Below the pieces are notes generated by a model. The model was not told the DNA's origin. It did not search any database and saw only the letters and a list, made by a program, of their open reading frames with translations. A DNA stretch of 37,353 nucleotides from Pseudoscardovia radai (GTDB lineage: Bacteria > Actinomycetota > Actinomycetes > Actinomycetales > Bifidobacteriaceae): positions 1 to 37,353 of the forward strand of contig NZ_MWWR01000016.1 in assembly GCF_002259605.1 (NCBI RefSeq), read 5' to 3'. Positions 7,635 to 19,147 of this stretch are shown in pieces. A program made the position numbers and the translations under genes. Every line of letters starts with the position of its first letter. Positions within the stretch are counted from its first letter, which is position 1.

Positions 7635-8855
7635 ATGAGCGCAGCAACGACGGATACGCCCCAGAACGCCAAGGCGGCCCGAAAGGAAGCCAAACGCGCG
7701 CAGAAAGCCGAGGCCAAGGAGGCGAAACGGCGCAAGAAAGCCCGCGCGCGCCAACTCAAAGCCGAGGCGAAGGAGGCCAGGCGCCAGGAGAAAGCCGAGG
7801 CCAAGGCCGGGAAGGCCCGGCAGAAGGAACGGGCCCGCCAGCTCAAGGCACAAGCCAAGGAAGCCGCCCGACAGGCCAAGGAAGCCGCGAAACAGGCCGC
7901 CGCCGACCAAGCCAAGAAAGCCGCCACCCAGCGCATGCAGAAGGCGCATCGTCCCCGCACACAGCAACCCGACGAGGCCATCGTGGACCTTGACCACGCC
8001 ACGCCGTCGGTGCGCCAGGAAAGCGCGGGAATGCGCCGCGCCGAGGACCTCGCCGCCATGCGCCGCCTGGGCAACGCGCGCCACGAGGACTACGCGTCGG
8101 CCGTGAACTATGACATCGCGCGCGCCAGGCGCCAGGCGGCCCGCAAGGAGGTGGCCGCGGCGCAGCGCCAGGCCATCCAGCGCGGCATCGCCATCGAACC
8201 CACCGACTATTTCGGCGAGCATCACCCCCGCATGCGCGGCTGGATGCACGCGGCGATGTTCCCTCTGAGCATCGCCGCGACGGTCACGCTCATCTGCCTG
8301 GCGCCTCCCGGGGCGCCCAAGCTCGCGTGCGCGCTGTACGCGGCGTCATCGATGCTGCTATTCGGCGTCTCCGCGTGCCTGCACCTCGTCCATTGGCGGT
8401 CCAAGCGCAAGCACGAGATCATGTGCTCGCTCGACTACTCGAATATCTTCCTCACGATAGCCGGCACGAACACGCCGATCGCGATGGCTCTGCCCGCCTC
8501 GATCCGGTGGCCGTACCTCGCGTTCATCTGGGCCGCCGCCATCATCGGCACCGTGGCGCATCTGACGTGGAAGAAGGGGCCTGACTGGTTCTTCACCATC
8601 ATCTATTGCGTGCTCGGCCTCGCCGTGGCGGTGCTGCTGCCGCTGCTGTGGAACCAGCCGGCGGGCGGACCGGCCGTGTGCTGGCTGATCATAGCCGGCG
8701 GCGCGTGCTACATAGCGGGCGCCGTGTGCTTCGCGCTGCGCAAGCCGATTCTCGTGCCCGGCTGGTTCGAGTACCACGAGATGTTCCATCTCGGCACGCT
8801 GCTCGGCTGGTCCTGCCACTGCGTCGCCGTCTACCTCGTCATCCTCGCCCTGTGA
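7635..8855 (+). CDS. Hemolysin III/TrhA-type PAQR membrane protein with long Lys/Ala-rich N-terminus
   Basis: 406 residues; the C-terminal ~205 are a seven-helix PAQR/hemolysin III domain with HEIMCSLDYSNIFLTIAGTN and EYHEMFHLGTLLGWSCH, which hold the family's conserved Ser/Asp and zinc-type His residues. Family members normally have about 210-230 residues. Here residues 1-195 add a highly charged extension with AKEAKRAQKAEAKEAKR-like repeats, probably one long helix or coiled coil, on the cytoplasmic side by the positive-inside rule. The family is named for hemolysis by a Bacillus protein; E. coli TrhA affects membrane energetics. ATG 7635 has GGGGAGGA upstream. A TACAAT -10-like element lies at 7577. 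The function of the extension is unknown. Confidence 0.8.
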   Translation: MSAATTDTPQNAKAARKEAKRAQKAEAKEAKRRKKARARQLKAEAKEARRQEKAEAKAGKARQKERARQLKAQAKEAARQAKEAAKQAAADQAKKAATQRMQKAHRPRTQQPDEAIVDLDHATPSVRQESAGMRRAEDLAAMRRLGNARHEDYASAVNYDIARARRQAARKEVAAAQRQAIQRGIAIEPTDYFGEHHPRMRGWMHAAMFPLSIAATVTLICLAPPGAPKLACALYAASSMLLFGVSACLHLVHWRSKRKHEIMCSLDYSNIFLTIAGTNTPIAMALPASIRWPYLAFIWAAAIIGTVAHLTWKKGPDWFFTIIYCVLGLAVAVLLPLLWNQPAGGPAVCWLIIAGGACYIAGAVCFALRKPILVPGWFEYHEMFHLGTLLGWSCHCVAVYLVILAL

Positions 8856-8870
8856 AAGAAGCAGGGCGAG
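8844..8870. terminator. Bidirectional stem-loop between convergent genes
   Basis: CTCGCCCTG (8844-8852) pairs with CAGGGCGAG (8862-8870). The TGA of the TrhA-type gene is in the loop and the minus-strand metY copy 2 ends 40 bp away. No U-tract on either strand. Confidence 0.5.
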
Positions 8871-8909
8871 GCAAGAGGGAAGCGAGGCGAGACGCCGGCA
8901 AAGCGCCCA

Positions 8910-10301
8910 CTACGCGGCGTAGGCGGAGTCGAGGGCCTGGCGCAGGTCGGCAATCAGATCGTCGGTTTCCTCGAGGCCGATCGACAGGCGGATCGTGGAC
9001 GGCGTGATGCCCGCGATCCGCAGCTCGTCCAGCGTGAGCTCGGGGTGCGTGACCACGAACGGGTCGATCGCCAGCGACTTCGAATCGCCCAGGTTCGCTT
9101 GCAGGCTGAACAGCCGCAGCGCGTCGAGCACGCGCCGCTTGCGCTCCTCGGTGTCCACGTCGAAGGCGATCACCGTGTCATAGCCGCGCGTCAGGTACTT
9201 GTCAGCGAGCTCGCGGTACGGGTAGTCGTGCGCCGCCGGATGGTAGATGGCCGTGATGCGCCCGGCCTCGCGCTGCTCCTCGAGGAACCCCACCACGCGC
9301 TCGGTGCTGGCGGTTTCCTGTGCGAGGCGCGCCTTGAGCGTCTCGAGGCCGATCAGCGTCAGGTAGCTGTCGAAGGGGCTGGGCGCGGCGCCAAGCAGCG
9401 TGACGAGGATGCCGCGCAGGCGCGAAGTGAAGGGCGTCGTCGGGGCGATCTCGAGCACGCTGCGCTCCACCCGTTCGCGCGACTTGAAGAACCATTCCTT
9501 GCGCTCGAACTGCGGGTAGTTGCCGTTCGCGTAGTCGAAGGCGCCGCTTTCGAGCACCACGCCGCCGATGGCGTTGCCGTGGCCGTTGATGGCCTTCGTG
9601 GTGGAGTAGACCACCACGTCGGCGCCGTATTCGAACGGATTGACCAGGTACGGCGTGGCGAGAGTGTTGTCGACGATGAGGATGATGCCGTGCTTGTGCG
9701 CCACCGCGGCGAGCGCCTCGATGTCGGCCACGATGGACAACGGGTTCGACACGCTTTCCACGAGCAGCGCCTTGGTATCGGGAAGAATGGCGGCGTTCCA
9801 GGACTCGGGGTCGTCGGGGTTGGGCACGATGTCGACGCCGATGCCGTAGTCGGGCAGCACGTCGGAGAACGTGGCGACGGTGCCGCCGTACAGGCGGTAG
9901 GTCGTGAGGATGCGGCCGCCGCCGAGCGCCGCGTTGAGAAGCGAATACGTGACGGCCGCAAGGCCGGATGCCGTGGCGACCGCGCCCTCGACGCCGTGCA
10001 GCGCGGCGAGGCGCTGTTCGAGCACGTTCGTGGTGGGGTTGGAGATGCGCGTGTAGATGTTGTCGGCGAGTTCGAACGATGCGATCTGCGTGGCGTGCTC
10101 CTCGTCGCGCAGCTGGTACGCGGCCGTTGCGTAGATCGGCACGCTGCTCGCGTTCGCGTGCTCGGCGGGGTCGTAGCCGGCGCGCAGGGCGCGGGTGGCG
10201 AAGCTGCGGCGCGCTTCCTCGGCGGCGGTGATGGTGTTCGATGCGGCGGCGGACGATGCTGGCTGTGCGGCGATGGTATCGACGATGGTTTCGGTGGACA
10301 T
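8910..10301 (-). CDS. metY: O-acetylhomoserine sulfhydrylase (PLP enzyme), copy 2
   Basis: 463 residues from ATG 10301 (MSTETIVDT), preceded by AAGAAGGA; an upstream in-frame ATG would add 36 unlike residues. The PLP lysine is in VYSTTKAINGHGNAIGG, with YTRISNPTTNVLEQRLA and the C-terminal LFSLQANLGDSKSLAIDPFVVTH, a strong match to the MetY subgroup. It catalyses sulfide addition to O-acetylhomoserine in methionine synthesis. It is only distantly similar to the first copy, so this is not a recent tandem duplication. A 30-residue Ala/Thr-rich N-terminal tail precedes the fold. The palindrome-like CTATCCGAAGTTATAAG about 120 bp upstream (10419-10435) is a candidate operator. Confidence 0.88.
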   Translation of the reverse strand: MSTETIVDTIAAQPASSAAASNTITAAEEARRSFATRALRAGYDPAEHANASSVPIYATAAYQLRDEEHATQIASFELADNIYTRISNPTTNVLEQRLAALHGVEGAVATASGLAAVTYSLLNAALGGGRILTTYRLYGGTVATFSDVLPDYGIGVDIVPNPDDPESWNAAILPDTKALLVESVSNPLSIVADIEALAAVAHKHGIILIVDNTLATPYLVNPFEYGADVVVYSTTKAINGHGNAIGGVVLESGAFDYANGNYPQFERKEWFFKSRERVERSVLEIAPTTPFTSRLRGILVTLLGAAPSPFDSYLTLIGLETLKARLAQETASTERVVGFLEEQREAGRITAIYHPAAHDYPYRELADKYLTRGYDTVIAFDVDTEERKRRVLDALRLFSLQANLGDSKSLAIDPFVVTHPELTLDELRIAGITPSTIRLSIGLEETDDLIADLRQALDSAYAA

Positions 10302-10685
10302 AGGGATTCCTTCTTTGTAATCGTATGAACGGATGGAAGGAGCCCTTCGATTGGATGCGGTACCGTCAGGATACATCGCGGAAATCGTCCGAACGGCCGC
10401 GCGGCGCATCGTTATCGCTATCCGAAGTTATAAGAAACCTCGATAGGCGCGCGCTTGATTTTCGCCGCGGCGGGCGCGAAGATGGCGCCATCGCATTCAG
10501 GGAGTCCCCCGATGCGCGTTCCCCACCGCTTGCCCTTCCGGGCCCGCTGTCGCCGCGCATGCCGTGGGGACGGGGAACCCTGAACCGGAGGGGGGATGCG
10601 GCGGCGCGCACGGGACGGCGCCCTCTGCGACGGAGCCACAGGTTGGATGCCTGGCAATGCACCGTTCAAGGAAAGGAGCCCGACC
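10302..10685. other. Intergenic region between metY copy 2 and a tiny ORF
   Basis: Contains the candidate operator CTATCCGAAGTTATAAG and several GC-rich inverted words (CCCCACCGC with GCCGTGGGG at about 10522-10566; GGTTCCC/GGGAACC type). No gene could be supported; open frames on both strands lack ribosome sites. Confidence 0.4.
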
Positions 10686-10763
10686 ATGTCACTGAAACCG
10701 ACAGCCTCTGATCAAGGATTGAAGCGAATGTGCCGCATGATGACGGCCTCCGCCGAGGTGTAG
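10686..10763 (+). CDS. Tiny ORF, 25 residues, unknown function
   Basis: ATG 10686 to TAG 10761-10763 encodes a 25-residue peptide beginning MSLKPTASDQGLKRMCRM. It is supported by one of the best ribosome sites in the area, AAGGAAAGGAG ending 7 bases before the ATG. It is too short for routine gene calling. The middle is basic with several Met residues and there is no membrane segment. It could be a genuine microprotein, a leader peptide, or chance. I do not recognise it. Confidence 0.35.
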   Translation: MSLKPTASDQGLKRMCRMMTASAEV

Positions 10764-10822
10764 CGCCAGGCGCGTATTTGCAACACCCCTGTAACGTCCG
10801 CAACATCCTGTGGCATTGAGGC

Positions 10823-10859
10823 GGGGTGGTGCCGGCCCCCTGATATCCGGCATCACCCC
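10823..10859. terminator. 13-bp stem-loop between convergent ORFs
   Basis: GGGGTGGTGCCGG (10823-10835) pairs with CCGGCATCACCCC (10847-10859), with a single G-U pair in plus-strand RNA. It lies just past the stop of the minus-strand hydrolase and downstream of the tiny plus-strand ORF. No U-tract. Confidence 0.55.
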
Positions 10860-10863
10860 TCCA

Positions 10864-12135
10864 TCATCTGGGTGCAGAGGCATCCTGTGGGTTGTCACCA
10901 TCGTTGTGCAGGATGGCAGCCTCGCCGACGTCAGCGTTCGCTTCGGCAACCTCACCAGCAGCGCCAGCACCATCGCCAGCACCGGCACCATCGCGCCCAT
11001 CGCCGCCTTCAGGCCACCCCTCGTCTCCGTGCGAGGCGGCCACGGCATCGAGCGCCTTGTCCAAAACGCGCTCCGGAAGCCAGGAATCGTCCCACGCCCA
11101 GCGCATCGCCCAGCGTGCGGCGATGCGGAAGTAGAGGCGCCGCGCCTCGGGGCACGACATGGAGATATCGTGCAGCGCGTCGGGGATCTGCACCAGCGTC
11201 ACCACCTTGCCCAGCCCCACGGCAGCCGCGCGCACGGACTGCACGTCGAGCACCGTGTCGGCCTTCGCCATGCCGGGATCCCACCGCGTCTGCAGCATGG
11301 ATTTGTCGGATGTGCACACGAGCACGGGAACCTGGATATCCAGCCCATGCGCCACCTCGTCCTGCGCGTTGTAGATGGCGTTCAGCCAGCCGGCGCGCGC
11401 CACATACCGCACGCCGGGCTCCTGGTAGCGCTCGTAATCCCACAGCCCGCCCTGCGACCGGTACAGCGTGCGCCCGTAGAAGCCGGGGTCGTTGAGCGGC
11501 ATCACGGTTTTGCCGCCGACCATGCGGAATCCGCGCACCACGGGCGTGGTGAGCAGACGCCCGAAGCGCGTGAGCTGCAGCTCGAGCCACGGGGAGTTGA
11601 GCATCAGGGCCGCCACATGGTGCGGCCGCCTGTGGTGCATCCACAAGGACGTGATAAGCCCGCCCATCGAATGCCCGATGACGAGGATGCGCACGTCGTC
11701 GCCGCATTCCTTCACGATGGTGTCGCGCAGTGCGTCGAGCTGCGGGAAATACCCGTGCAGGTCCTCGGTATAGCCGGGCGTCTGCCCCGGTCGGTAGCTG
11801 CGCCCGAATTTCGCCAGATCGACGGCGTAGAAGCGCACGCCGAGCGATTCCCAGAACTCGGAGGCGTGGATGCGGTAGAAATGGTCGTTCCACCCGTGCA
11901 CGTACAGGATTGCGGCCGGTTTGCGCCGCAGCGTGCCGCGCACCCACCGGCGCCAGCGCTGCGCCGCGGTCAGGCTGTCGGGGTTCTTGCGCACGAAGGT
12001 GGCGATGATCTGCCCTTCGTCGTCGGTTTCCATGAAATACGCCGTGAGCTGCTGGTAGCCGGGCAGCCACAGGTCCTTGCCCCACCGCGAGAGGAAAACG
12101 CGCGGGTCGCCGTCGGAATCGTGCAGTTCGTCCAT
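10864..12135 (-). CDS. Alpha/beta hydrolase, monoacylglycerol lipase-like
   Basis: 423 residues from ATG 12135, with GGGAGGGAT just upstream; the in-frame ATG at 12228 lacks such a site. Residues about 75-110 hold AILYVHGWNDHF (oxyanion-hole strand). The nucleophile elbow GHSMGG follows, with the acid in PVLVCTSDKSM and the catalytic His in IPDALHDI, the pattern of serine aminopeptidase-S33 or monoacylglycerol-lipase-type hydrolases. No signal peptide, so cytoplasmic. The last 55 residues are a Gly/Ala/Asp-rich low-complexity tail without a domain. Substrate unknown. It stands alone, with convergent and divergent neighbours. Confidence 0.82.
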   Translation of the reverse strand: MDELHDSDGDPRVFLSRWGKDLWLPGYQQLTAYFMETDDEGQIIATFVRKNPDSLTAAQRWRRWVRGTLRRKPAAILYVHGWNDHFYRIHASEFWESLGVRFYAVDLAKFGRSYRPGQTPGYTEDLHGYFPQLDALRDTIVKECGDDVRILVIGHSMGGLITSLWMHHRRPHHVAALMLNSPWLELQLTRFGRLLTTPVVRGFRMVGGKTVMPLNDPGFYGRTLYRSQGGLWDYERYQEPGVRYVARAGWLNAIYNAQDEVAHGLDIQVPVLVCTSDKSMLQTRWDPGMAKADTVLDVQSVRAAAVGLGKVVTLVQIPDALHDISMSCPEARRLYFRIAARWAMRWAWDDSWLPERVLDKALDAVAASHGDEGWPEGGDGRDGAGAGDGAGAAGEVAEANADVGEAAILHNDGDNPQDASAPR

Positions 12136-12292
12136 ATCCCTCCCTTTCCACGATGGGTTGCGCGATGAATTCGCGCTGCCGCGGCCACGCGGACGCCTTC
12201 CGTCACTTTCCAGCCTATTGCACCGCACGCACGGCCGTCGGAGCGACGCCAGCGTTCCGCTCTGGGCTCATTCCTCCCGCCTCGAACACGGA

Positions 12293-12329
12293 ATCGGGCC
12301 GGCCCCCGTCACGCGGGAACCGGCCCGAT
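12293..12329 (-). terminator. Stem-loop after the DUF3566 gene
   Basis: ATCGGGCCGG (12293-12302) pairs with CCGGCCCGAT (12320-12329). In the minus direction it is followed by TCCGTGTTCG, so the U-tract is weak. Confidence 0.5.
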
Positions 12330-12371
12330 AAGCCACGGCCGGGCCGAAGCCAGGCCGAACCGACCGAAGAC

Positions 12372-13118
12372 TCAGTCGTCGCCAAGCGTCACGCGCAGGC
12401 CGCCGACGAGGCGGGCGGTGACGTTGTACAGGAACGCGTTGATGGCGGCCAGCAGCGTGAACAGCACGATGTTGAACACCGCGAGGATTACGAGCACGCT
12501 GACCACATGGCCGGTCGTGAAAATGGCCGACAGGCTGGACGTCACGGAATCGAGGCCGCTGCTCGACACCAGCGAGTTGATGGAGTTCATGGCGTTGGAG
12601 CTGGCGAACACAAGCCACGCCACGAACAGCGCCACGCCGATAATCAGCGAAATCGCGAACGACAGCATGAATCCGACCTTCGTGGCGGACCACGGGTCGA
12701 TGCGCGTCAGCGACAGCTTCATGCGGCGTGCGCGCGGCGTCTTATGGTGGCGGTGCCCTTCGGAGGCGGAGGAAGACGATGGCGACGACGCGCCCGATGA
12801 CGCGCTCCTGTGCTGCTGCGGGTGCTGCGAGCCGCCGGAGACGGCCGTGCGGCCGGACGGCGCGGATGCGGAGGCGGCCGGGGCGGCGATATGCGAAGCG
12901 GCGGTGCGGCGCGGGGCCGAGGCCGCGGTGCGTGCGGCGTGCGCGGCCGGCGCGGCCGGCGCGGCTTCGGGAATCAGCGGTTCGACAGACGACGACGCCG
13001 ATGCGGCCTGGTAGTCGTCCATGCCGGGGGCGGTGTAGTAGCTTCGGCGCGTGCCGGAGGCCTGGTATCCCGCGCCCGGATTCTGGTTCGCGTTCGGCGC
13101 GATGTTCTCGTCAGTCAT
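12372..13118 (-). CDS. DUF3566 membrane protein downstream of gyrA
   Basis: 248 residues from ATG 13118 (MTDENIAPN), with AAGGTGAAGG upstream; an alternative ATG 13139 adds seven residues. Residues 1-130 are a low-complexity Ala/Ser/Pro-rich cytoplasmic segment. A conserved core follows: RRMKLSLTRIDPWSATK, then a first membrane helix (VGFMLSFAISLIIGVALFVAW) and a second one (VVSVLVILAVFNIVLFTLLA), ending in ARLVGGLRVTLGDD. DUF3566 genes typically follow gyrA in actinobacteria. Function is unknown; the neighbour order suggests a conserved household role. It is probably co-transcribed with gyrA through a hairpin-bearing 85-bp gap. Confidence 0.85.
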   Translation of the reverse strand: MTDENIAPNANQNPGAGYQASGTRRSYYTAPGMDDYQAASASSSVEPLIPEAAPAAPAAHAARTAASAPRRTAASHIAAPAASASAPSGRTAVSGGSQHPQQHRSASSGASSPSSSSASEGHRHHKTPRARRMKLSLTRIDPWSATKVGFMLSFAISLIIGVALFVAWLVFASSNAMNSINSLVSSSGLDSVTSSLSAIFTTGHVVSVLVILAVFNIVLFTLLAAINAFLYNVTARLVGGLRVTLGDD

Positions 13119-13161
13119 GCCTTCACCTTGCACTTCCATATCTGCCTGTGCATATTGCGGC

Positions 13162-13193
13162 GATGGCGTGCACGGCAGCCCGCACACGCCATC
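13162..13193 (-). terminator. Stem-loop between gyrA and the DUF3566 gene
   Basis: GATGGCGTG (13162-13170) pairs with CACGCCATC (13185-13193), a 9-bp stem without a U-tract. It may attenuate transcription or stabilise the gyrA 3' end rather than stop all transcription. Confidence 0.4.
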
Positions 13194-13203
13194 TCTCTAC
13201 CTG

Positions 13204-16005
13204 TTATGCGACATTATCAGCGTCTTGAGACGTACCGGCCGCATCGGAGGCCGTTGCATCGGCGTCGGCAACCACCGCACCGGCAGCAACCGCGCCATCC
13301 GTCGCGAGGGCATCCGTCGGAGCAACGGAGGCCGCCGCGTCGCCCGCGGCTTCGGACTCGGCGGAATCGTCCTCGTCCGTTTCCTCGTTGCGCGCGATCG
13401 AGATGATGTGATCGCCAGCGTCGGGCTTGGCGAGCGTGACACCTTGCGTGTTGCGCCCCGTGCGGTTGATCTCGGCCACGTCGGAGCGAATCACCTTGCC
13501 GGACTTCATGATGGCCATGATCTGGTCGGAGTCGTTCACCACCACGGCGCCCACGAGGTCGCCGCGGCCCTCCACCATGTTGATGGCCTTGACGCCGTAG
13601 CCGTTGCGGCCCTGGAGGCGGTATTCGCTGAGCGCCGTGCGCTTGGCGTAGCCCTCCGAGGTCACCACGAGCAGGTCGGAGTCGGAGTCTCCCGGCACCA
13701 CGTCCATGCTCAGCAGCAGGTCCTCGCCCGGCGCGCCCTTGAACTTCATGGCCTGGACGCCGGCTGTCTGGCGGCCCATGGGCCTGAGCGTCTCGTCATC
13801 GGCCGAGAAGCGCACCGACATGCCCTTCTCCGACACCACGATGATGTTGTCGTCGGCGTTGCACAGCGCCGCGCCAATCAGCTCGTCGGTCACCGGCACC
13901 TCGTTGCCCTCGTCGTCGGTGGTCGTGGCGCCTTCGATCTCGCGCAGACGGATGGCGATGAGGCCGCCCTGGCGGGGCGAATCGTATTCCGCCAGGCGCG
14001 TCTTCTTCACCTTGCCGCTGCGGGTGGCGAGCACCAGATACTGCGCCTCGTCGTAATCGTGGATCGACAGCACCTGCTGGATGCTTTCGCCTGGCTCCAG
14101 CTGCAGCAGGTTCGCCACGTGCTGGCCCTTGGCGTCGCGCCCGCCCTCGGGCACCTCGTAGGCCTTGAGGCGGTAGACGCGGCCCTTGTTCGTAAAGAAC
14201 AGCAGCCAGTTATGCGTGCTCGTAAGGAAGAAGTGGTCCACCACATCGTCCTCGCGCAGACGAGCGCCCTTGATGCCCTTGCCGCCGCGGTGCTGGGCGC
14301 GGTACTCGTCCACCTTGGTGCGCTTGATGTAGCCGCCGTGCGTGACGGTGACCACCACGTTCTCCTCGGCGATGAGGTCCTCCATGTTGACCTCGCCGGA
14401 GTACGGCAGGATGCGCGTGCGGCGCTCGTCGCCGTACTTTTCCACGATTTCGTCGAGCTCGTCGCCCACGATCGTGCGCTGGCGCTCCTTGCTCGCGAGA
14501 ATATCGTTGTAGTCGGCGATCTTGCGCTGCAGCTCCTCGTGCTCATCGAGGATCTTCTGGCGCTCGAGGGCGGCCAGGCGGCGCAGCTGCATGGCGAGGA
14601 TGGCATCGGCCTGCACCTCGTCCACGTCAAGCAGGTCCATGAGCCCGGCGCGCGCCGCCTCCACGGTGGGGGAGCGGCGGATGAGGGCGATGACCTCGTC
14701 GATCATGTCCAGGGCCTTGAGATAGCCCTGCAGAATGTGGTCGCGCTCCTCGGCCTCGCGCTTGAGATAGCGGGTGCGGCGCTCCACCACGTCGAGCTGG
14801 TGGTCCACCCAGTGCTTGATGAACGCGTCGAGGCTCAGCGTGCGCGGCACGCCGTCGACGAGTGCGAGCATGTTGGCGCCGAAGGTCTGCTGCAGCTGCG
14901 TGTGCTTGTACAGGTTGTTGAGCACCACCTTGGGCACCGCGTCGCGCTTGAGCACGAGCACGAGGCGCTGGCCGGTGCGGCCCGAGGTCTCGTCGCGCAT
15001 GTCGGCGATGCCACTGATCTTGCCGTCGCGCACGGCCTCGCGGATCGAGACCACGAGACGGTCGGGGTTCACCTGGTACGGCAGCTCGGTGACCACGAGG
15101 CACATGCGGCCGCGGATCTCCTCCGTGTTGACCACGGCGCGCATCGTGATGAGGCCGCGGCCGGTGCGGTAGGCCTGCTCGATGCCCTTGTGGCCCAGGA
15201 TCGTGGCGCCGGTCGGGAAATCGGGTCCCTTGATGCGCGCGATCAGCGCGTCGAGCAGCTCCTCGCGGCTGGCGTCCGGATGCTCGAGCGCCCAGTGCAC
15301 GCCGTCCGCCACCTCGCGCATGTTATGCGGCGGGATGTTCGTGGCCATACCGACGGCGATGCCGCTCGAACCGTTGACCAGCAGGTTCGGGAAGCGGCTG
15401 GGGAGCACGACGGGCTCCTGTGTCTTGCCGTCGTAGTTGGGCTGGAAGTCGACGGTGTCCTTGTCGATGTCGCGCACCATCTCCATCGCGAGCGGAGCCA
15501 TGCGGCACTCCGTGTAACGCATGGCGGCCGCGGGGTCGTCGCCCGGCGAGCCGAAGTTGCCCTGGCCGTCCACGAGCAGGTAGCGCATGCTCCACGGCTG
15601 CGCCATGCGCACGAGCGTGTCATAGATGGCGGCGTCGCCGTGCGGGTGGTACTTGCCCATCACGTCGCCGACGACGCGCGAGCACTTGTTGTAGCCGCGG
15701 TCGGGGCGGTAGCCGCCGTCGTACATCGCGTAGATGACGCGGCGGTGCACCGGCTTCATGCCGTCGCGCACGTCCGGAAGGGCGCGCTCGACGATGACGG
15801 ACAGCGCATAGGCGAGATACGATTCGCGCATCTCCTGCTGCAGGTCGATCGGCTGCACGCGCTGGCCGGACAACAGGCCGTAGTCGGTGGTGTCGGCCTC
15901 CTGCGGGCTCAGCGGCTCGCTGTTGTTGTCAAGCCCGTGGAGCTGGTCCTCGTTGTCGGGCTCATTGGTGCCGGGCTCGTTGTTGTTGGTGTTGTCGTCT
16001 GCCAT
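13204..16005 (-). CDS. gyrA: DNA gyrase subunit A
   Basis: 933 residues. ATG 16005 with GAGGAA close upstream. It forms the A2B2 gyrase that introduces negative supercoils. The quinolone region reads [19 protein letters not shown] (about residues 118-136). Position 125, equivalent to E. coli Ser83, is Ala, and Asp129 matches Asp87. The catalytic Tyr is in AAMRYTE. The C-terminal beta-pinwheel contains the GyrA-box-like QRRNGYG equivalent QGRNGYG. Both ends have family-atypical tails: an Asn/Asp/Glu-rich N-terminal 45 residues and a 60-residue Ala/Asp/Glu-rich C-terminus. It lies 178 bp downstream of gyrB, with its own candidate regulatory sites between. Confidence 0.97.
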   Translation of the reverse strand: MADDNTNNNEPGTNEPDNEDQLHGLDNNSEPLSPQEADTTDYGLLSGQRVQPIDLQQEMRESYLAYALSVIVERALPDVRDGMKPVHRRVIYAMYDGGYRPDRGYNKCSRVVGDVMGKYHPHGDAAIYDTLVRMAQPWSMRYLLVDGQGNFGSPGDDPAAAMRYTECRMAPLAMEMVRDIDKDTVDFQPNYDGKTQEPVVLPSRFPNLLVNGSSGIAVGMATNIPPHNMREVADGVHWALEHPDASREELLDALIARIKGPDFPTGATILGHKGIEQAYRTGRGLITMRAVVNTEEIRGRMCLVVTELPYQVNPDRLVVSIREAVRDGKISGIADMRDETSGRTGQRLVLVLKRDAVPKVVLNNLYKHTQLQQTFGANMLALVDGVPRTLSLDAFIKHWVDHQLDVVERRTRYLKREAEERDHILQGYLKALDMIDEVIALIRRSPTVEAARAGLMDLLDVDEVQADAILAMQLRRLAALERQKILDEHEELQRKIADYNDILASKERQRTIVGDELDEIVEKYGDERRTRILPYSGEVNMEDLIAEENVVVTVTHGGYIKRTKVDEYRAQHRGGKGIKGARLREDDVVDHFFLTSTHNWLLFFTNKGRVYRLKAYEVPEGGRDAKGQHVANLLQLEPGESIQQVLSIHDYDEAQYLVLATRSGKVKKTRLAEYDSPRQGGLIAIRLREIEGATTTDDEGNEVPVTDELIGAALCNADDNIIVVSEKGMSVRFSADDETLRPMGRQTAGVQAMKFKGAPGEDLLLSMDVVPGDSDSDLLVVTSEGYAKRTALSEYRLQGRNGYGVKAINMVEGRGDLVGAVVVNDSDQIMAIMKSGKVIRSDVAEINRTGRNTQGVTLAKPDAGDHIISIARNEETDEDDSAESEAAGDAAASVAPTDALATDGAVAAGAVVADADATASDAAGTSQDADNVA

Positions 16006-16093
16006 TTCCTCGGATTCCTTACTCAGATCCCTTACTCAGACTGTCATCGCTTGGTTTGTTATCGTCCGGCGTCGCCAGGCGTCCATGCGTGGA

Positions 16094-16156
16094 TTGTGGC
16101 CACACCACACACTGCCACGATGGGAAGTCGCGTATATTGTGTGGCCACACCACATT
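16094..16156. promoter_or_regulatory. Twin TGTGGCCACA palindromes between gyrB and gyrA
   Basis: TTGTGGCCACACCACA occurs at 16094-16109, and a longer version with the perfect 12-bp palindrome GTGTGGCCACAC at 16139-16150, again followed by CACA. Centres are 45 bp apart. They lie upstream of gyrA on its strand and could be operator or topology-sensing sites. Closer to gyrA, CTGAGTAAGGRAT is directly repeated twice (about 16011-16036). Confidence 0.35.
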
Positions 16157-16183
16157 CCGCCGGGCGCACCGGACAACGCGCCG

Positions 16184-18406
<2,223 letters not shown>

Positions 18407-18535
18407 CTACGGCACGATATATACCTAATGGGTAATCCTACTAGGACCCGGGGACTCTGAGGCCCCAGAAACCGCCCATTTCGGGCGCCGCTCATTTCGC
18501 GCATACCGCGCCGCGCATCGCGCCGGAAAATCGTG

Positions 18536-19147
18536 TCAGAAATACGTGTCGCGCACGCCGCGGCCTTTGACGTCCCATTTGCCGCGGCGGAACGTGATGT
18601 TATTCGCCGCCGCCACATGCACCTCGCGGATGTCGAGCCCGTCCACGCGTTCACGTAGCTTGGCCGCGATCTGCGGGGCCATGAGCCGCAGCTGCTGGGC
18701 CCACACCGTGGACTTGGGCTTGATGGTGAGCACGCCGTCGCGGAACGAGACGGGCGTGCTGTTCATCGCGATGCCCTCGCCCACGAGGTCGCTCCAGTGC
18801 TGGGAGAGCTGGGCGACGGCCAGGCCGCGGCGCCAGATGGGGTCGCGCGTGAGCAGCGAGAAGGCGATCGTGATCTTGACGGGGTCGCGTCCGGGCTTGC
18901 CGAAGTTCTCGCGCGCTTTGAGATTGCGTTCCTCGTCGGTTTTCCGAAGCTCCGTGCAGTAGCGCGAGAAGATCTCGGCCGGCAGGCGCGTGGGGTCGAG
19001 CCCCATCGCCTCCGCCACCGGCATGCGCGACCTATCCGCCGCCGCATGCCGCTGCTGCTGCGGCGGCTGAGTGGGCGGCTGCTGCGAAGCTGGATGCGGG
19101 GCCTGCAGTTGCGGGGCCTGCGGCATTCGGTCACCATGGGGAAGCAT
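18536..19147 (-). CDS. dciA: DciA-type DUF721 protein
   Basis: 203 residues. ATG 19147 with AAGGAGGAATCCG directly upstream; it overlaps the 3' end of recF by 17 bp. Residues 1-45 are a Gln/Pro/His-rich tail. The core (LDPTRLPAEIFSRYCTEL, LSQHWSDLVGEGIAMNSTP, DGVLTIKPKSTVWAQQLRLM, NNITFRRGKW) is the DUF721 fold, called DciA when it acts as the ancestral operator of the replicative helicase DnaB. Its place between recF and gyrB is the standard actinobacterial arrangement. The role is taken from the family. Confidence 0.85.
   Translation of the reverse strand: MLPHGDRMPQAPQLQAPHPASQQPPTQPPQQQRHAAADRSRMPVAEAMGLDPTRLPAEIFSRYCTELRKTDEERNLKARENFGKPGRDPVKITIAFSLLTRDPIWRRGLAVAQLSQHWSDLVGEGIAMNSTPVSFRDGVLTIKPKSTVWAQQLRLMAPQIAAKLRERVDGLDIREVHVAAANNITFRRGKWDVKGRGVRDTYF

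Noticed and set aside
10810..12168. 452-codon plus-strand frame opposite the hydrolase
   Set aside because: Antisense shadow; His/Arg/Val-rich composition typical of such frames.
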